Shown here one piece after another: positions 14,206-25,317 of a stretch of 64,000 nt of DNA. Below the pieces are notes generated by a model. The model had not been told where the DNA came from. It saw only the letters and a program-made list of their open reading frames with translations, and did no database searches. This DNA is from Avena insularis (taxonomy: Eukaryota > Streptophyta > Magnoliopsida > Poales > Poaceae). Numbering within the stretch: position 1 is the first letter of the stretch; each line of letters opens with the position of its first letter. The DNA lies in assembly GCA_023614405.1 (NCBI GenBank), contig CM042684.1, forward strand, positions 208,574,941-208,638,940, given 5' to 3'. A program made the position numbers and the translations under genes.

Positions 14206-14834
14206 GAAACGAGTAGGAAATTTCGAGACGATCATTTTGATAGGTTAAAGATTTTTTTTCCGACATCGTATGCAAAAGTTATAGCCATTTTACCGTGCCA
14301 TGACCTATTTTTGCAAAATATATCGATATTCATGTTTTTCAATTTTGTCTAGATCTATACCCTAAAATCTAACTACAACTCAAAGGAATTATTTTTTTGA
14401 AGTTTCTATCATTTTTGTTTATTTTTTACAAAACTGAAAAGACGATCCACGGGGGGAGGGGGGATCTGTTTTTCCCCCCTATATGCTTGTTCTGTGGGGG
14501 CATACACCTATATGCGCCACAGAAACATCACTTTCTCTGGCGCATATGAACATATGCGCCACAGAAGTTTCTCCCTCCTTTTTTTGCTGCTTGGTCTCAT
14601 CAACCTTATGTGGCGCATACGTCTATATTCGCCAAAGAAGTTTGGCACGTTAGTGGCGCACACGAAAATATGCGCCACAGAAGTATGGATCTCTGTGGCG
14701 CATATTGGTTTCGTGCGTGCCAAACTTCTGTGGCGCATTTTTTCTAGTGTGCCACTGATATATATCTGTGGCGCATGGTTTTACATATGCGCCACTGAAT
14801 ATATTGTCTATCTATAAGCTGTTTCCTAGTAGTG
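14206..14834 (+). mobile_element. D-unit 9, CACTA-type right terminus
   Basis: Close relative of D-units 7 and 8. A small deletion near 14715 removes the GCCATTGAA segment between two motifs. Terminus intact. The next monomer has the usual short G-run. Confidence 0.75.
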
Positions 14835-15474
14835 TTCTAGACTCTTCTAAGGGGGAACTCCCTGTTCCGGAGAAACCGTGTAGGATATTATCACACCTCT
14901 TGTGACCCAACATGGTTTTACATCATCCTATGACCTAAACAAACACAAAACAAGAGAGAGCTACATCGGGCTACCCCTATCAGAAGGAAGTCTTGGGGGG
15001 TAGACGATCTGAGGCTCGTAGGTTAGGGTTCCATGGGAAACCGCGCTCCAGGGCATTGGAACAGCTCAAGAACTTGCATGTGGCCCTAGCACATGCATGA
15101 AAGTGTGGTTCTATGTTGAAACATAAAAAACCTATTCCCCGGGTGCATGTGTCCCCCTTCGCAGGCATGCGCTGTAACCTAAAAGCGAACGTTTAAGACT
15201 CGTCTAAGGGGGAAACTCCCTGTTCCGGTGAAGCCAGGTAGGATATTGTCACACCTCTTGTGACCCAACATGGTTTGACATCATCCTATGACCTAAACAA
15301 ACACAAAACAAGAGAGAGTTACACCGGGCTACCCCTATCAGAAGAAATTCTAGGGGGTAGACGATCCGAGGCCCACAGGTTAGGGTTCCGCCGGAAAATG
15401 CGCTCTGAGGCATCGGAATAGCTCAAGAACTTTCACGTGGCCCTAGCAGATGCATGAAAGTGTGGTGCTATGTT

Positions 15475-15970
15475 GAAACGAGTAGGAAATTTCGAGACGA
15501 TCATTTTGATAGGTTAAAGATTTTTTTCCGACATCGTATGCAAAAGTTATAGCCGTTTTACCGTGCCATGACCTATATTTGCAAAATATATCGATATTAA
15601 TGTTTTTCAATTTTGTCTAGATCTATACCCTAAAATCTAACTACAACTCAAAGGCATTATTTTTTTGAAGTTTCTATCATTTTTGTTTATTTTTACAAAA
15701 CTGAAAAGGCGATCCACGGGGAGTTGTTTTCCCCTTTATGCTGATACGTGGGGCATACACCTATATGCGCCACAGAAACATCACTTTCTATGGCGCATAT
15801 GAACATATGCGCCACAGAAGTTTCTCCCTCCTTTTTTTGCTGCTTGGTCTCATCAACCTTCGGTGGCGCATACGTCTATATGCGCCAAAGAAGTTTGGCA
15901 CTTCAGTGGCGCACACGAAAATATGCGCCATAGAAGTATGGATTTCTATGGCGCATATTGGTTTCGTGTG
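15475..15970 (+). mobile_element. D-unit 10, truncated before its terminus
   Basis: The subterminal motifs run as far as GTTTCGTGTG at 15970 and then switch directly to the middle of an m2-type monomer (TTCCGGTGAAGCCGGG). About 150 bp including the CACTA end are missing. This is the clearest illegitimate or unequal exchange scar in the array. Confidence 0.72.
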
Positions 15971-16935
15971 TTCCGGTGAAGCCGGGTAGGATATTGTCAT
16001 AGCTCTTGTGACCCAACATGGTTTGACATCATCCTATGACCTAAACAAACACAAAACAAGAGAGAGTTACACCGGGCTACCCCTATCAGAAAAAAGTCTA
16101 GGGGGTAGACGATCTGAGGCCCGAAGGTTAGGGTTCCGTGGGAAACCGTGCTCGAGGGCATCAGAACATCTCAAGAACTTGCATGTGGCCCTAGCACATG
16201 CATGAAAGTTTGGTGCTATGTTGAAACATACAAAACCTTGTCCCCGGGTGCATGCGTCCTCCTTCGCAGGCATGTGCTCTAACGTAAAAGCAAAGGTTCT
16301 GGACTCGTCTAAGGGGGAAAGTCCCCATTCCAGTGAAATCGGGTAGGATATTTCCACACCTCTTGTGACCCACCATGGTTTTACATCATCCTGTGACCTA
16401 AACAAACACAAAACAATAGAGATACACCGGACTACCCCTATCATAAGAAAGTCTAGGTGGGTAGACGATCCGAGGACCGTAGGTCAGGGTTTAGCGGGAA
16501 ACCGCGCTCCGGGGCATCGAAACAGCTCAAGGACTTGCATGTGGCCCTTGCACATGCCTGAAAGTGTGGTGCTATGCTGAAACATGCAAAATCTTGTACC
16601 CAGGTGCATGTGCCCCCCTTCCCAGGCATGCGCTGTAACCTAAAAGCAAAGGTTCTGGACTCGTCTAAGGGAGAACCTCCCCATTCCGGTGAAACCGGGT
16701 AGGATATTCTCACACCTCTTGTGACCCAACATGGTATTACATCATCCTATGACCTAATCAAACACAAAATAAGAGAGAGCTACACCGGGCTACCCCTATT
16801 AGAAGAAATTGTAGGGGGTAGACGATCCGAGGCCCGCAGGTTAGGGTTCCGCCGGAAAACGCGCTCCGAGGCATCGAAACAGCTCAAGAACTTGCATGTG
16901 GCCCTAGCATATGCATGAAAGTGTGGTGCTATGTT

Positions 16936-17567
16936 GAAACGAGTAGGGAATTTCGAGACGATCATTTTGATAGGTTAAAGATTTTTTTCCGACATCGTAT
17001 GCAAAAGTTATAGCCGTTTTACCGTGCCATGACCTATTTTTGCAAAATATATCGAAATTCATGTTTTTCAATTTTGTCTAGATCTATACCCTAAAATCTA
17101 ACTACAACTCAAAGGAATTATTTTTTTGAAGTTTCTATCATTTTTGTTTATTTTTTACAAAACTAAAAAGGCGATCCACAAGGGGGTGGGATCTGTTTCC
17201 CCCCCCTATATGCTTGTTCTGTTGCGCATACACCTATATGCGCCACAGAAACATCACTTTCTATGGCGCATATGGACATATGCGTCACAGAAGTTTCTCC
17301 CCCTTTTTTTGCTGCTTGGTCTCATCAACCTTCTGTGGTGCATACGTCTATATGCGCCACAGAAGTTTGGCACTTCAGTGGCGCACACGAAAATATGCGC
17401 CACAGAAGTATGGCGGATGGCGCATATTGGTTTCGTGCGCGCCACTGAAGTGCCAAACTTCTGTGGCGCATTTTTTCTAGTGCCCCACTGATATATATCT
17501 GTGGCGCATGGTTTTACATATGCGCCACTGAATATCTTGTCTACCTATAAGATGTTTCCTAGTAGTG
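16936..17567 (+). mobile_element. D-unit 11, CACTA-type right terminus
   Basis: Full-length D-unit similar to D-units 2 and 3 (shares AGTATGGCGGATGGCGCA). Terminus TTTCCTAGTAGTG intact. Confidence 0.75.
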
Positions 17568-18206
17568 TTCTAGACTCGTCTAAGGGGGAACTCCCTGTTC
17601 CGGTGAAACCGTGTAGGATATTGCCACACCTCTTGTGACCCAACATGGTTTTACATCATCCTATGACCTAAACAAACACAAAACAAGAGAGAGCTACATC
17701 GGGCAACCCTATCAGAAGAAAGTCTAGGGGGGTAGACGATCTGAGGCTCGTAGGTTAGGGTTCCGTGGGAAACCGCGCTCCGGGGTATTGGAACAGCTCA
17801 AGAACTTGCATGTGTCCCTAGCACATGCATGAAAGTGTGGTTCTATGTTGAAACATACAAAACCTACTCCCCGGATGCATGTGTCCCCCTTCGCAGGCAT
17901 GCGTTATAACCTAAAAGCGAATGTTTCAGACTCGTCTAACGGGGAAACTCCCTGTTCCGGTGAAACTATGTAGGATATTCTCACACCTCTTGTGACCCAA
18001 CATGGTATTACATCACCCTATGACCTAACCAAACACAAAACAAGAGAGAGCTACACCGGGCTACCCCTATCTGAAGAAATTCTAGGGGGTAGACGATCCG
18101 AGGCCCGCAGGTTAGGGTTCCACCGGAAAACGCGCTCTGAGGCATCGGAACAGCTCAAGAACTTGCATGTGGCCCTAGCAGATGCATGAAAGTGTGGTGC
18201 TATGTT

Positions 18207-18671
18207 GAAACGAGTAGGGAATTTCGAGACGATCATTTTGATAGGTTAAAGATTTTTTTCTGACATCGTATGCAAAAGTTATAGCCGTTTTACCGTGCCA
18301 TGACCTATTTTTTGCAAAATATATCGAAATTCATGTTTTTCAATTTTGTGTAGATCTATACCCTAAAATCTAACTACAACTCAAAGGAATTATGTTTTTG
18401 AAGTTTCTATCATTTTTGTTTATTTTTTACAAAACTAAAAAGGCGATCCAGGGGGATGGGACCTATTTTCCCTCCTATATGCTTGTTCTGTGGCGCATTT
18501 TTGCTGCTATATGCGCCACAGAAGTTTCTCCCCCCTTTTTTTGCTGCTTGGTCTCATCAACCTTCTGTGGTGCATTTTTTCTAGTGCGCCACTGATATAT
18601 ATCTGTGGCGCATGGTTTTACATATGCGCCACTGAATATCTTGTCTACCTATAAGCTGTTTCCTAGTAGTG
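18207..18671 (+). mobile_element. D-unit 12, last CACTA-type terminus, abuts satellite B
   Basis: Shortened D-unit (465 bp) lacking much of the subterminal block. Its TTTCCTAGTAGTG end is followed directly by AAAGCTGCTTTCCTATGTG, which is satellite B. This is the only place in the window where the CACTA end borders something other than satellite A. It is therefore the best candidate for an original insertion boundary. Confidence 0.75.
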
Positions 18672-19425
18672 AAAGCTGCTTTCCTATGTGTTTTTGGTCT
18701 CCGTGACTATGGTTTGACACATTGATCCACTAGTGTCATTTCATGTGTTCTTTTCATAAAACACATGGATCCAATAGTGTCATTGCATGTGTTCTTTCCC
18801 AAAACCACATGGATCCACGTGACAATACAAACTCTAGTGGATTCTGTAATGCAACTTCTGCCACACAAGTGCAACATGCAATGTGGAAGCTGCTTTCCTA
18901 TGTGTTTTTGGTCTCTATGACTATGGTTGACACATTGATCCACTAGTATCATTTCATGTGTTCTTTTCATAAACCATATTGATCCACTAGTTTCAATGCA
19001 TGTGTTCTTTCCCAAATACACATGGATCCACATGATAACACACACTCCAGTGGTTTCTATGATGCAACATCTGCCACACTGGTGCAACATGCAATGTGGA
19101 AGCTGCTTTCCTATTTGTTTTTGGTCTCTGTGACCAAGGTTTGACACACTAATCCAGAAGTGTAATTGTATGTGTTCTTTTCCCAGAACACTCTGATCAC
19201 CTAGAGTCATTTCATGTGTTCTTTTCCTAAACCACATGGATCCACATGACAACACACACTCTAGTGGATTCTGTGTTGCAACTTCTGCGACACCGGTGCA
19301 ACAAGCAATGTGCAAGCTCCTTTCCTATGTGTTTTTGGTCTCTGTTACCATGGTTTGACACACTGATCCACTAGTGTCATTGCATGTGTTCTTTTCCTAA
19401 ACCACACTTATCACCTAGTGCCATT
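18672..19425. repeat. Satellite B block 1 (~213-bp monomer)
   Basis: GCAACATGCAATGTGGAAGC recurs at 18871 and 19083, with a diverged copy at 19298: spacing 212 and 215. Each monomer holds two diverged halves built on TGTGTTCTTTTCC...CCACACTGATC. It is bounded by the last CACTA end on the left and a solo LTR on the right. Confidence 0.9.
19421..19425. repeat. Left target-site duplication of the solo LTR
   Basis: CCATT immediately precedes TGATACG. The right copy at 20985-20989 reads CAATT, one mismatch. Confidence 0.6.
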
Positions 19426-20984
19426 TGATACGTTGTAAACGTATCTATAATTTTTGATGTTCCATGCTTGTTTTATATCAACTTTCTTATGTTTTGTTCA
19501 CACTTTGGGGTATTTTTAGACATTTTCTGGAACAAACCTATTAACAATATGCCATAGTGCCAGTTGCCTGTTGTCTACTATTTTTGGTTTCAGAAAATTT
19601 TGTAAGGAAATATTCTTGAAATTGGACAGGACAAAAGCCAAAGTCAATATTTTACCCAAAGCAACACGGAGTCCGGAGGGGAGACGAAGTAACGCAGCAG
19701 GGCGGCCACACCTAGTGGCGGCGCGACCAGGGTAGGGCACGCCACCAGGGGGTGTGGGCCCCCTGGTACTCCACCGACCTTGCCCCTTCGCCTATAAAAG
19801 CCTCCCGGGACGAAAACCCTAAGTACATGATCAGAAATCCACGAAAGAGTCTATAGCCGCCACCATATCCATCCCTAGATCAGGAGGGGATCCAAATCTC
19901 TTCTCGATACCCTGTCGGAGGGGAGAGATCACCCTGGAGGCCATCTTCATCACCATGCCTGCCTCCAGTGTGATGCGTGAGTAGTTCACCCTTGGACTAT
20001 GGGTCCATGTAGTAGCTAGATGGTTGGTTCTGCTCCTTTGTGCTATCATGTTTAGATCTTGTGAGCTCCATTCATGATCAAGATCATCTATTTGTAATCT
20101 TACATGTTGTGTTTGTGGGGATCCAATGGATATTGAGATGCTATTTCAGATTGATTATTGATTCTATCATGTCTATGTTATTTGTGATCTTGCATGCTCT
20201 CTGTTGTTAGTAACTATCTTGGCCAAGTAGATGCCTGCAACTCCAAGAGGGAGTATTTATGCTCGATAGTGGGTTCATGCTTCTAGTAATCTAGGGAAGT
20301 GACAGAAATCTCTAAGGTTGTAGATGTGATGTTGCTACTAGGGAGAAAACAACAATCCTTTGTCCATGGGGCAATTGTATTGTTTAATTTACACACTTTG
20401 CTTAATGCAATTATCCGTTGCTTGCAACTTAATACTGGAAGGTGTTCGGATGATAACCTGAAGGTGGATTATTAGTCATAGATGCGGTTGGATTATGGTC
20501 TATGTATTATGTTGTAATGCCCAATCAAATCTCATAGGAGTCAAGATGTCTAGTATATGCATTGTATGCATTCTCAAATCTGTCAATTGCCCCGCTGTAA
20601 TTTGTTCACCCAACATGCTATTTATCTTAAGGAGAAACACCACTAGTGAACTATAAACCCAAGTCCATTCCTTTACCATTGATATACCATCTACTGTTTA
20701 CCGTTTACTGTTTACTTTCTGCAAGCAATTACTATCTTCCACACTATACGTTTAATCCTTTGTTTTCAGCAAAACTAGTGAGATTGACAACCTCACTGTA
20801 AGTTGGGGCAAAGTTCTGTGGTTGTGTTGTGCAGGATTCCAAGTTGTTAGCAACACCTTGGAGTTGTTTCCTTGCTCCTACTGGTTCGATAATCTTGGTT
20901 TCATAACTGAGGGAAATTTGTTGCTTTGCTCATCATACCTTCCTCTTGGGGTTCCCAACGAGCTCGACGTATCTTGAGCCAACA
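19426..20984 (+). mobile_element. Solo LTR, Athila-like tRNA-Asp-primed family
   Basis: 1,559 bp starting TGATACGTTGTAAACG and ending TTGAGCCAACA. It matches along its length the LTR at 52427-53983 (1,557 bp), which is followed by a primer site. Here the LTR is followed directly by satellite B with no primer site or internal region, so it is a solo LTR made by LTR-LTR recombination. It has a TATA box, a GC-rich U3 and no coding capacity. Confidence 0.85.
19792..19800 (+). promoter_or_regulatory. LTR TATA box
   Basis: CTATAAAAG follows a GC-rich stretch with GGGGGTGTGGGCCCCC and precedes AAAACCCTAAGTAC. The same order (GC-rich U3, TATA, AAACCCTAAGTAC) occurs in the related LTR at 52761. Confidence 0.65.
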
Positions 20985-20989
20985 CAATT
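20985..20989. repeat. Right target-site duplication of the solo LTR
   Basis: CAATT directly after the terminal CA of the LTR; compare CCATT on the left. Confidence 0.6.
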
Positions 20990-21888
20990 GCATGTGTTCT
21001 TTCCCAAAACCACATTGATCTACATGACAACACACACTCCAATCGATTTTGTGATGCAACTTCTGCCACACTGGTGCAACATGCAATGTGGAAGCTGCTT
21101 TCCTATGTGTTTTTGCTCTCTGTCACCATGGTTTTACACACTGATCCACTAGTGTCATTGCATGTGTTCTTTCCCAAAAAAACAATGATCACCTAGAGGA
21201 ATTACATGTGTTCTTTTCTTAAACCACACTGATCCACATCACAACACACACTCTAGTGGATTCTATGATGCATCTTCTGCCACACTGGTGCAACATGCAA
21301 TGTGGAAACTGCTTTCCTATGTGTTTTTGGTCTCTGTCACCATGTTTGACACACTGATCCACTAGTGTCATTGCATGTGTTCTTTCCCTAAACCACACTG
21401 ATAACCTAGAGTCGTTGCATGTGTTCTTGTCCTAAACCACACGCATACACATGACAACACACACTCAAGTGGATTATGTGATGCAACTTCTGCCACACTG
21501 GTGCAACATGCAATGTGGTAGCTGCTTTCCTATGTGTTTTCTCTGTGACCATGGTTTGATACACTGATCCACTAGTGTCATTGTTCGTGTTCTTTTCCTA
21601 AACCACACTGATCACCTAGTTCCATTGCATGTGTTCTTTTCCAAAACCACACTGATCCACATGAAAACACACACTCCAGTGGATTCTATGATGCAACTTC
21701 TGCCACACTGGAGCAAAATGCAATGTGGAAGCTGCTTTCCTATGTGTTTTTGGTCTCTGTCACCATGGTTTGACCTACTGATCCACTAGTGTCATTGCAT
21801 GTGTTATTTTCATAAACCACATTGATCAACTAGAGTCATTACATGTGTTAATTTCCTAAACTAAACTGATCCATATGAGCTGATCCAA
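20985..21888. repeat. Satellite B block 2
   Basis: Monomer landmarks at 21076, 21290, 21503 and 21713 give spacings of 214, 213 and 210. The block stops inside a monomer (after CTGATCCATATGA, with a short TCC-rich filler) where retrotransposon leader sequence begins. Confidence 0.9.
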
Positions 21889-22115
21889 TGTAGCATGTGT
21901 ATGTGGTGCTGTAAGGAGCTTACTCACAACAGATGGTGAATCAAGAGCAACAGAGGTGTTCAGAACCGTACCTCTTCTTATAGTGGATGGTAAAATAGGA
22001 ACCTTGCCATCACGAGACTTACCCATGATGGATGGATGGCAGCGAACAATAGTGATTCCAAGTGAACTTGATAAATAAAGCTATGCTCCCCGACAATGGC
22101 GCCAGAAAATAGTCT
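21889..22115 (-). other. Extra leader/gag-start fragment outside the 3' LTR
   Basis: Collinear without gaps with 31322-31548 (offset 9,433) and differing only by scattered substitutions. It contains a second primer site and the gag start codon region (ATG on the minus strand at 22026), then stops at satellite B. A simple LTR element should have host DNA here. Confidence 0.85.
22087..22104 (-). other. Degenerate tRNA-Asp primer binding site (extra copy)
   Basis: Minus strand TGGCGCCATTGTCGGGGA, two changes from the intact site at 31520-31537. Confidence 0.75.
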
Positions 22116-23498
22116 TGATGACCCACAAGTATAGGGGGTGTATCGCAGTATTTTTGAGGGAAGTGAAACCCAATTTATTGATTCGACACAAGGGGAGCCA
22201 AAGAATATTTATAAGCCTTAACAACTGAGTTGTCAATTCAGCTGCACCTGGAAACAATCTTCCTCGCAGCAGTTTATTAGTAGCAACAGTTTTGTAGTAA
22301 CAATAGTAGAGTGATAGCAGTAGTAAAAGTAAAGACAGTAGTAACAATTGTAGTAAACAGTAGGATTATAGCGCGGTAGGCATAGGGATGGATGGACGGG
22401 CGTTGCATGGACAAGACAATTCATATGGCAATCAAGACGTGGGGTATTTGCAGATAAATAAGATAAAGCATCCAAGTACTAAATAATCATAGGCATGTGT
22501 TCCATATATAGTCATACATGCTCGCAATGAGAACTTGCACAACATCTGTGTCCTGCCAGCTCGTTTGCAGCGGGGCCTCAAGGGAACTACTGGTAATTAA
22601 GGTGCTCCTTTTAATAGAGCACCGAAGCAAAGCATTAACACTCCGTGAACACATGTGATCCTCACATCAAAGCCATTCCCCCCGGTTATCCCGATTTTTG
22701 TCACTTCGGGGCCTTTGGTTCCAGAAAACAATATGTGTATACAACTTGCAGGTAAGACCATAAACAATACTATCATAATGAATCAATAACATGTTCAAAT
22801 CTGAAATCATGGCACTCGGGCCCTAGTGACAAGCATTAAGCATAACAAGTTGCAACAAAGTCAAAAAGTACTAATAATAGATACTAGGCACCATGCCCTA
22901 ACAATCTGATGCCATTACATGAACGATCTCATCCAATCCCTACCATCCCCATAGCCTACAGCGGGGGATTACTCACTCATAGATGGGGGAAACATGGATG
23001 GTCGATGGAGAAGCGATGGTGATGATGATGGCGATGATCTCCTCCAATTCTTCGTCCCGACAGGGTGTCAGAATGGAGTTTCTGGTTCCGAATCACAGAA
23101 TCTGGTGGTGGCGGTGTAGCGGAACTCTTTCTAGAAAAACGTCGAACCCCCCTTGGTTTTTAGGTCAAGGGGCAACTTATAGGCAAAGAGGGAGGCCGAG
23201 GGGGCAGCCGAGGCGGCCACACCACCCAGACGGCTGGCTGGCCTGGCCAGTGGTGTGGGCCCCTCGTGGCCCTACTCCGTCTCGTCTTCTGGCTCCGTGA
23301 GTATTCTGGTGAAATAGGATTTTTGGCATATTTTCCGGGATATTTCCTGATAGTTGATTTTCTGCACAAAAACTAGACACCAAGGTAATTCTGCTGAAAA
23401 CAGCGTCAGTCCGTGTTAGTTGTATCCAAATCACACAAGTTTAGAGGAAAAACAATAGAAAAAGTGTTCGGGAAAGTAGATACGTTTTGGACATATCA
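22116..23498 (-). mobile_element. 3' LTR of the Athila-like element
   Basis: 1,383 bp, TGATATGTCC... to ...GGGTCATCA on the minus strand. It pairs with the 1,394-bp 5' LTR at 31549-32942. A TATA-like CCTATAAGTT (minus) lies at 23174-23183 after a GC-rich U3. Confidence 0.88.
23174..23183 (-). promoter_or_regulatory. LTR TATA box (3' LTR copy)
   Basis: CCTATAAGTT on the minus strand. The same sequence is at 32607-32616 in the 5' LTR. Confidence 0.55.
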
Positions 23499-23513
23499 AT
23501 TCCCCCCAAGCTT
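23499..23513 (-). other. Polypurine tract
   Basis: Minus strand AAGCTTGGGGGGAAT immediately upstream of the 3' LTR start TGATATG: the plus-strand priming site. Confidence 0.8.
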
Positions 23514-25317
23514 AGCTTATTGCTTGTCCTCAAGCAATTCAGTTGAAAATTGAGTGCGATAAAAGAAACTTTCACGAACACATTTGCTTCATAAGATGTA
23601 TATATTCTCAGCATACGATCAACTACTTAGGCAACTCATAATAAGGAGTATGCAAATAAGGTCACTAGATAGTCATTGCAAGCTATGAAGAGCTTCTAAC
23701 TCAAAAATAGTAAGTAGCATGAAACTTAAACATAAGCAACATTGCAATGCTCATAACAAGGTATGATAGAGTGGTATCTCGCTTGCCTTTGATTGTAGAG
23801 CAAACATAAATGCCAAGGTACCTCTGAAGTTCAAGTGAAGACTAGACATAAAGATATCAAAGTTACAAGCATCAAAGTCACAACGCAATTAATCAAGTTT
23901 TGAGACAAACACATTACACTAAGAATGACAACTATGCTCCCAAGAAAGTGCTCATAGAATGTGTGGAGACTCAACAAGGGAATGAAAAGGTTTTGAAAAG
24001 TTTGAAAGGCTTCCAAATGCTAAAAGTATGGTACTCATTAGCTTTGATCTCTCATTGCCCCTATCATAAGCATCTTTAAATGATTAAGGTGAAAGTGAGG
24101 TCCAACCTGAGTTATATGCTTGATAGACTATAAACTGGAAATCTCATGTCCCTTGAGTACGAGGGCCGCTCCTCATGCTACTCAACTTTAGTTACCGGTA
24201 AGTTCTTGTCATAGTAAGTACATGCGTATCATAGAGAACTGCCAACGGGGTACCCCTTGCCCGATGATATGGAAGAATCCCCATATCAAAATGACAAGGC
24301 AAGCAGACAAAGAGTATCTCAGCAATCTCCTTATTTACCATGGGAAAATGGTGCTTTTTTCTCTCTTTCCTCTTTCCTCTTTTCTCATATCTCTTCCTCT
24401 TTTTTTCTCAATAGCTATCTCTCTTCTTTTTTTATAAGAAGAATGCTTCATAGATACTCATTATGGTTACGCTGCATGTTTCTACCATGATTAGGCATGG
24501 ATTAGATCGGTGGCCCAGGCGTTTCTCTAACACACATACATAACTCCATGGAATTACATGCTCCCCTTTTATTTCACACCGACGACATCCGCAAACAAAA
24601 GATCACGATATCAACTGGGTATATATTTACAGGTGTTGAAAGCGTTCCCTGTGACAGCATGGTTCTGCTAATCCCCAACCTATAATTTGGAAGCATATAA
24701 CTTTCATGGACAGTCACGATGGTTCAGGTTTATTAAGTGCCATCAAGTTCGTGAGAGCTTTACTAACTAACTTTCTCATAACAAGAAAGCATTTTATTTG
24801 GAAGAAAACTAGGCATATTGAATATGCACGGAACGACAAATGATGCTAGTAGGTAGGTATGGTGGACACTTTTGGCAATATTGCTTTTAGGGAATTGGAA
24901 ACACGAGTAGAGCTCATACTCAGTGCAAGTGAAGGCTAGCAATAGTAGGGGAGAGACAAACGAGAGAGCAATAACTATCATAATCATGCTTGCAACAAAA
25001 CAGGACTAATCATGGCATGAAAGTGATTCAAGACCCCTGAGGCAAAATAATTCATCGAGGCTTAACTGATTATTATTTTAGTCATATGCATGCATGAGCA
25101 TGTGCCAAGTCAATGCAAGTGAAATATTCAGAGGAGGATACCACAGTGTCATACCAAGTTATAAATAGAACAATGCAAGCAAACATTCATAAGACATGCT
25201 ACAAACTATTAGCGAGCTAGAGCTAATCATAAGAAAGCAAGAACTACTAAGCATCCATAAATAACATACACCCTACATGAACAGACTAAGCATGCCCACA
25301 ATGATGAGTATATGTAC
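23514..25317. other. Non-coding 3' internal region of the Athila-like element
   Basis: AT-rich, with no convincing frame on either strand. Positions ~23800-25000 are recognisably homologous to ~57225-58450 in the inverted element pair, including the block CCCCTATCATAAGCATCTT and a later polypyrimidine tract. Elements with different LTRs and gag genes therefore share this module. Confidence 0.75.
24345..24432 (+). repeat. Polypyrimidine tract (CT-rich low complexity)
   Basis: A run of TTTCTCTTTCC-type sequence. The equivalent tract at 57808-57905 has grown to long TTTTTTCTTTTTT runs, consistent with replication slippage in a shared module. Confidence 0.8.

Larger units (their letters stand above)
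1..18671. repeat. Satellite A higher-order tandem array (~353-bp monomer plus CACTA-end D-units)
   Basis: A phase mark of the form GACTCGTCTAAGGGGGAA recurs at about 331, 684, 1555, 1911, 2267, 2622, 3535, 3889 and so on to 17930, about 33 times. The spacing is 353-360 bp unless a D-unit intervenes. Four monomer subtypes can be told apart just after the mark: m1 (CCGTGTAGGATATTGTC), m2 (GAAGCCGGGTAGG), m3 (GAAATCGGGTAGGATATTTCC) and m4 (AACCTCCCCATTCC). The fullest unit is m1-m2-m3-m4+D, ~1,980 bp; shorter units of ~1,250-1,570 bp lack one or two monomers. Number of monomers between successive D ends: 4,2,4,3,4,4,2,2,2,2+,2. The array is cut by the left window edge. Short minus-strand open frames recur because the monomer recurs; I do not regard them as genes. 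Confidence 0.93.

Noticed and set aside
126..18200. Recurrent 60-148-residue minus-strand frames in satellite A monomers
   Set aside because: They recur because the monomer recurs; they start and stop at different places through small indels, have no recognised domain, and are not needed to explain the sequence.
1..18671. Functional centromere repeat
   Set aside because: Nothing in the sequence identifies it as centromeric, and I see no centromeric retrotransposon here. This needs CENH3 mapping.
18707..19315. 202-codon minus-strand frame in satellite B
   Set aside because: It is three satellite monomers read through. A ~213-bp period is divisible by three, so an accidental frame can persist. 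Other blocks break it at once.
22983..23434. Gly/Arg/Pro-rich frames on both strands
   Set aside because: They come from the GC-rich U3 of an LTR and recur in the other LTR copy with different lengths.
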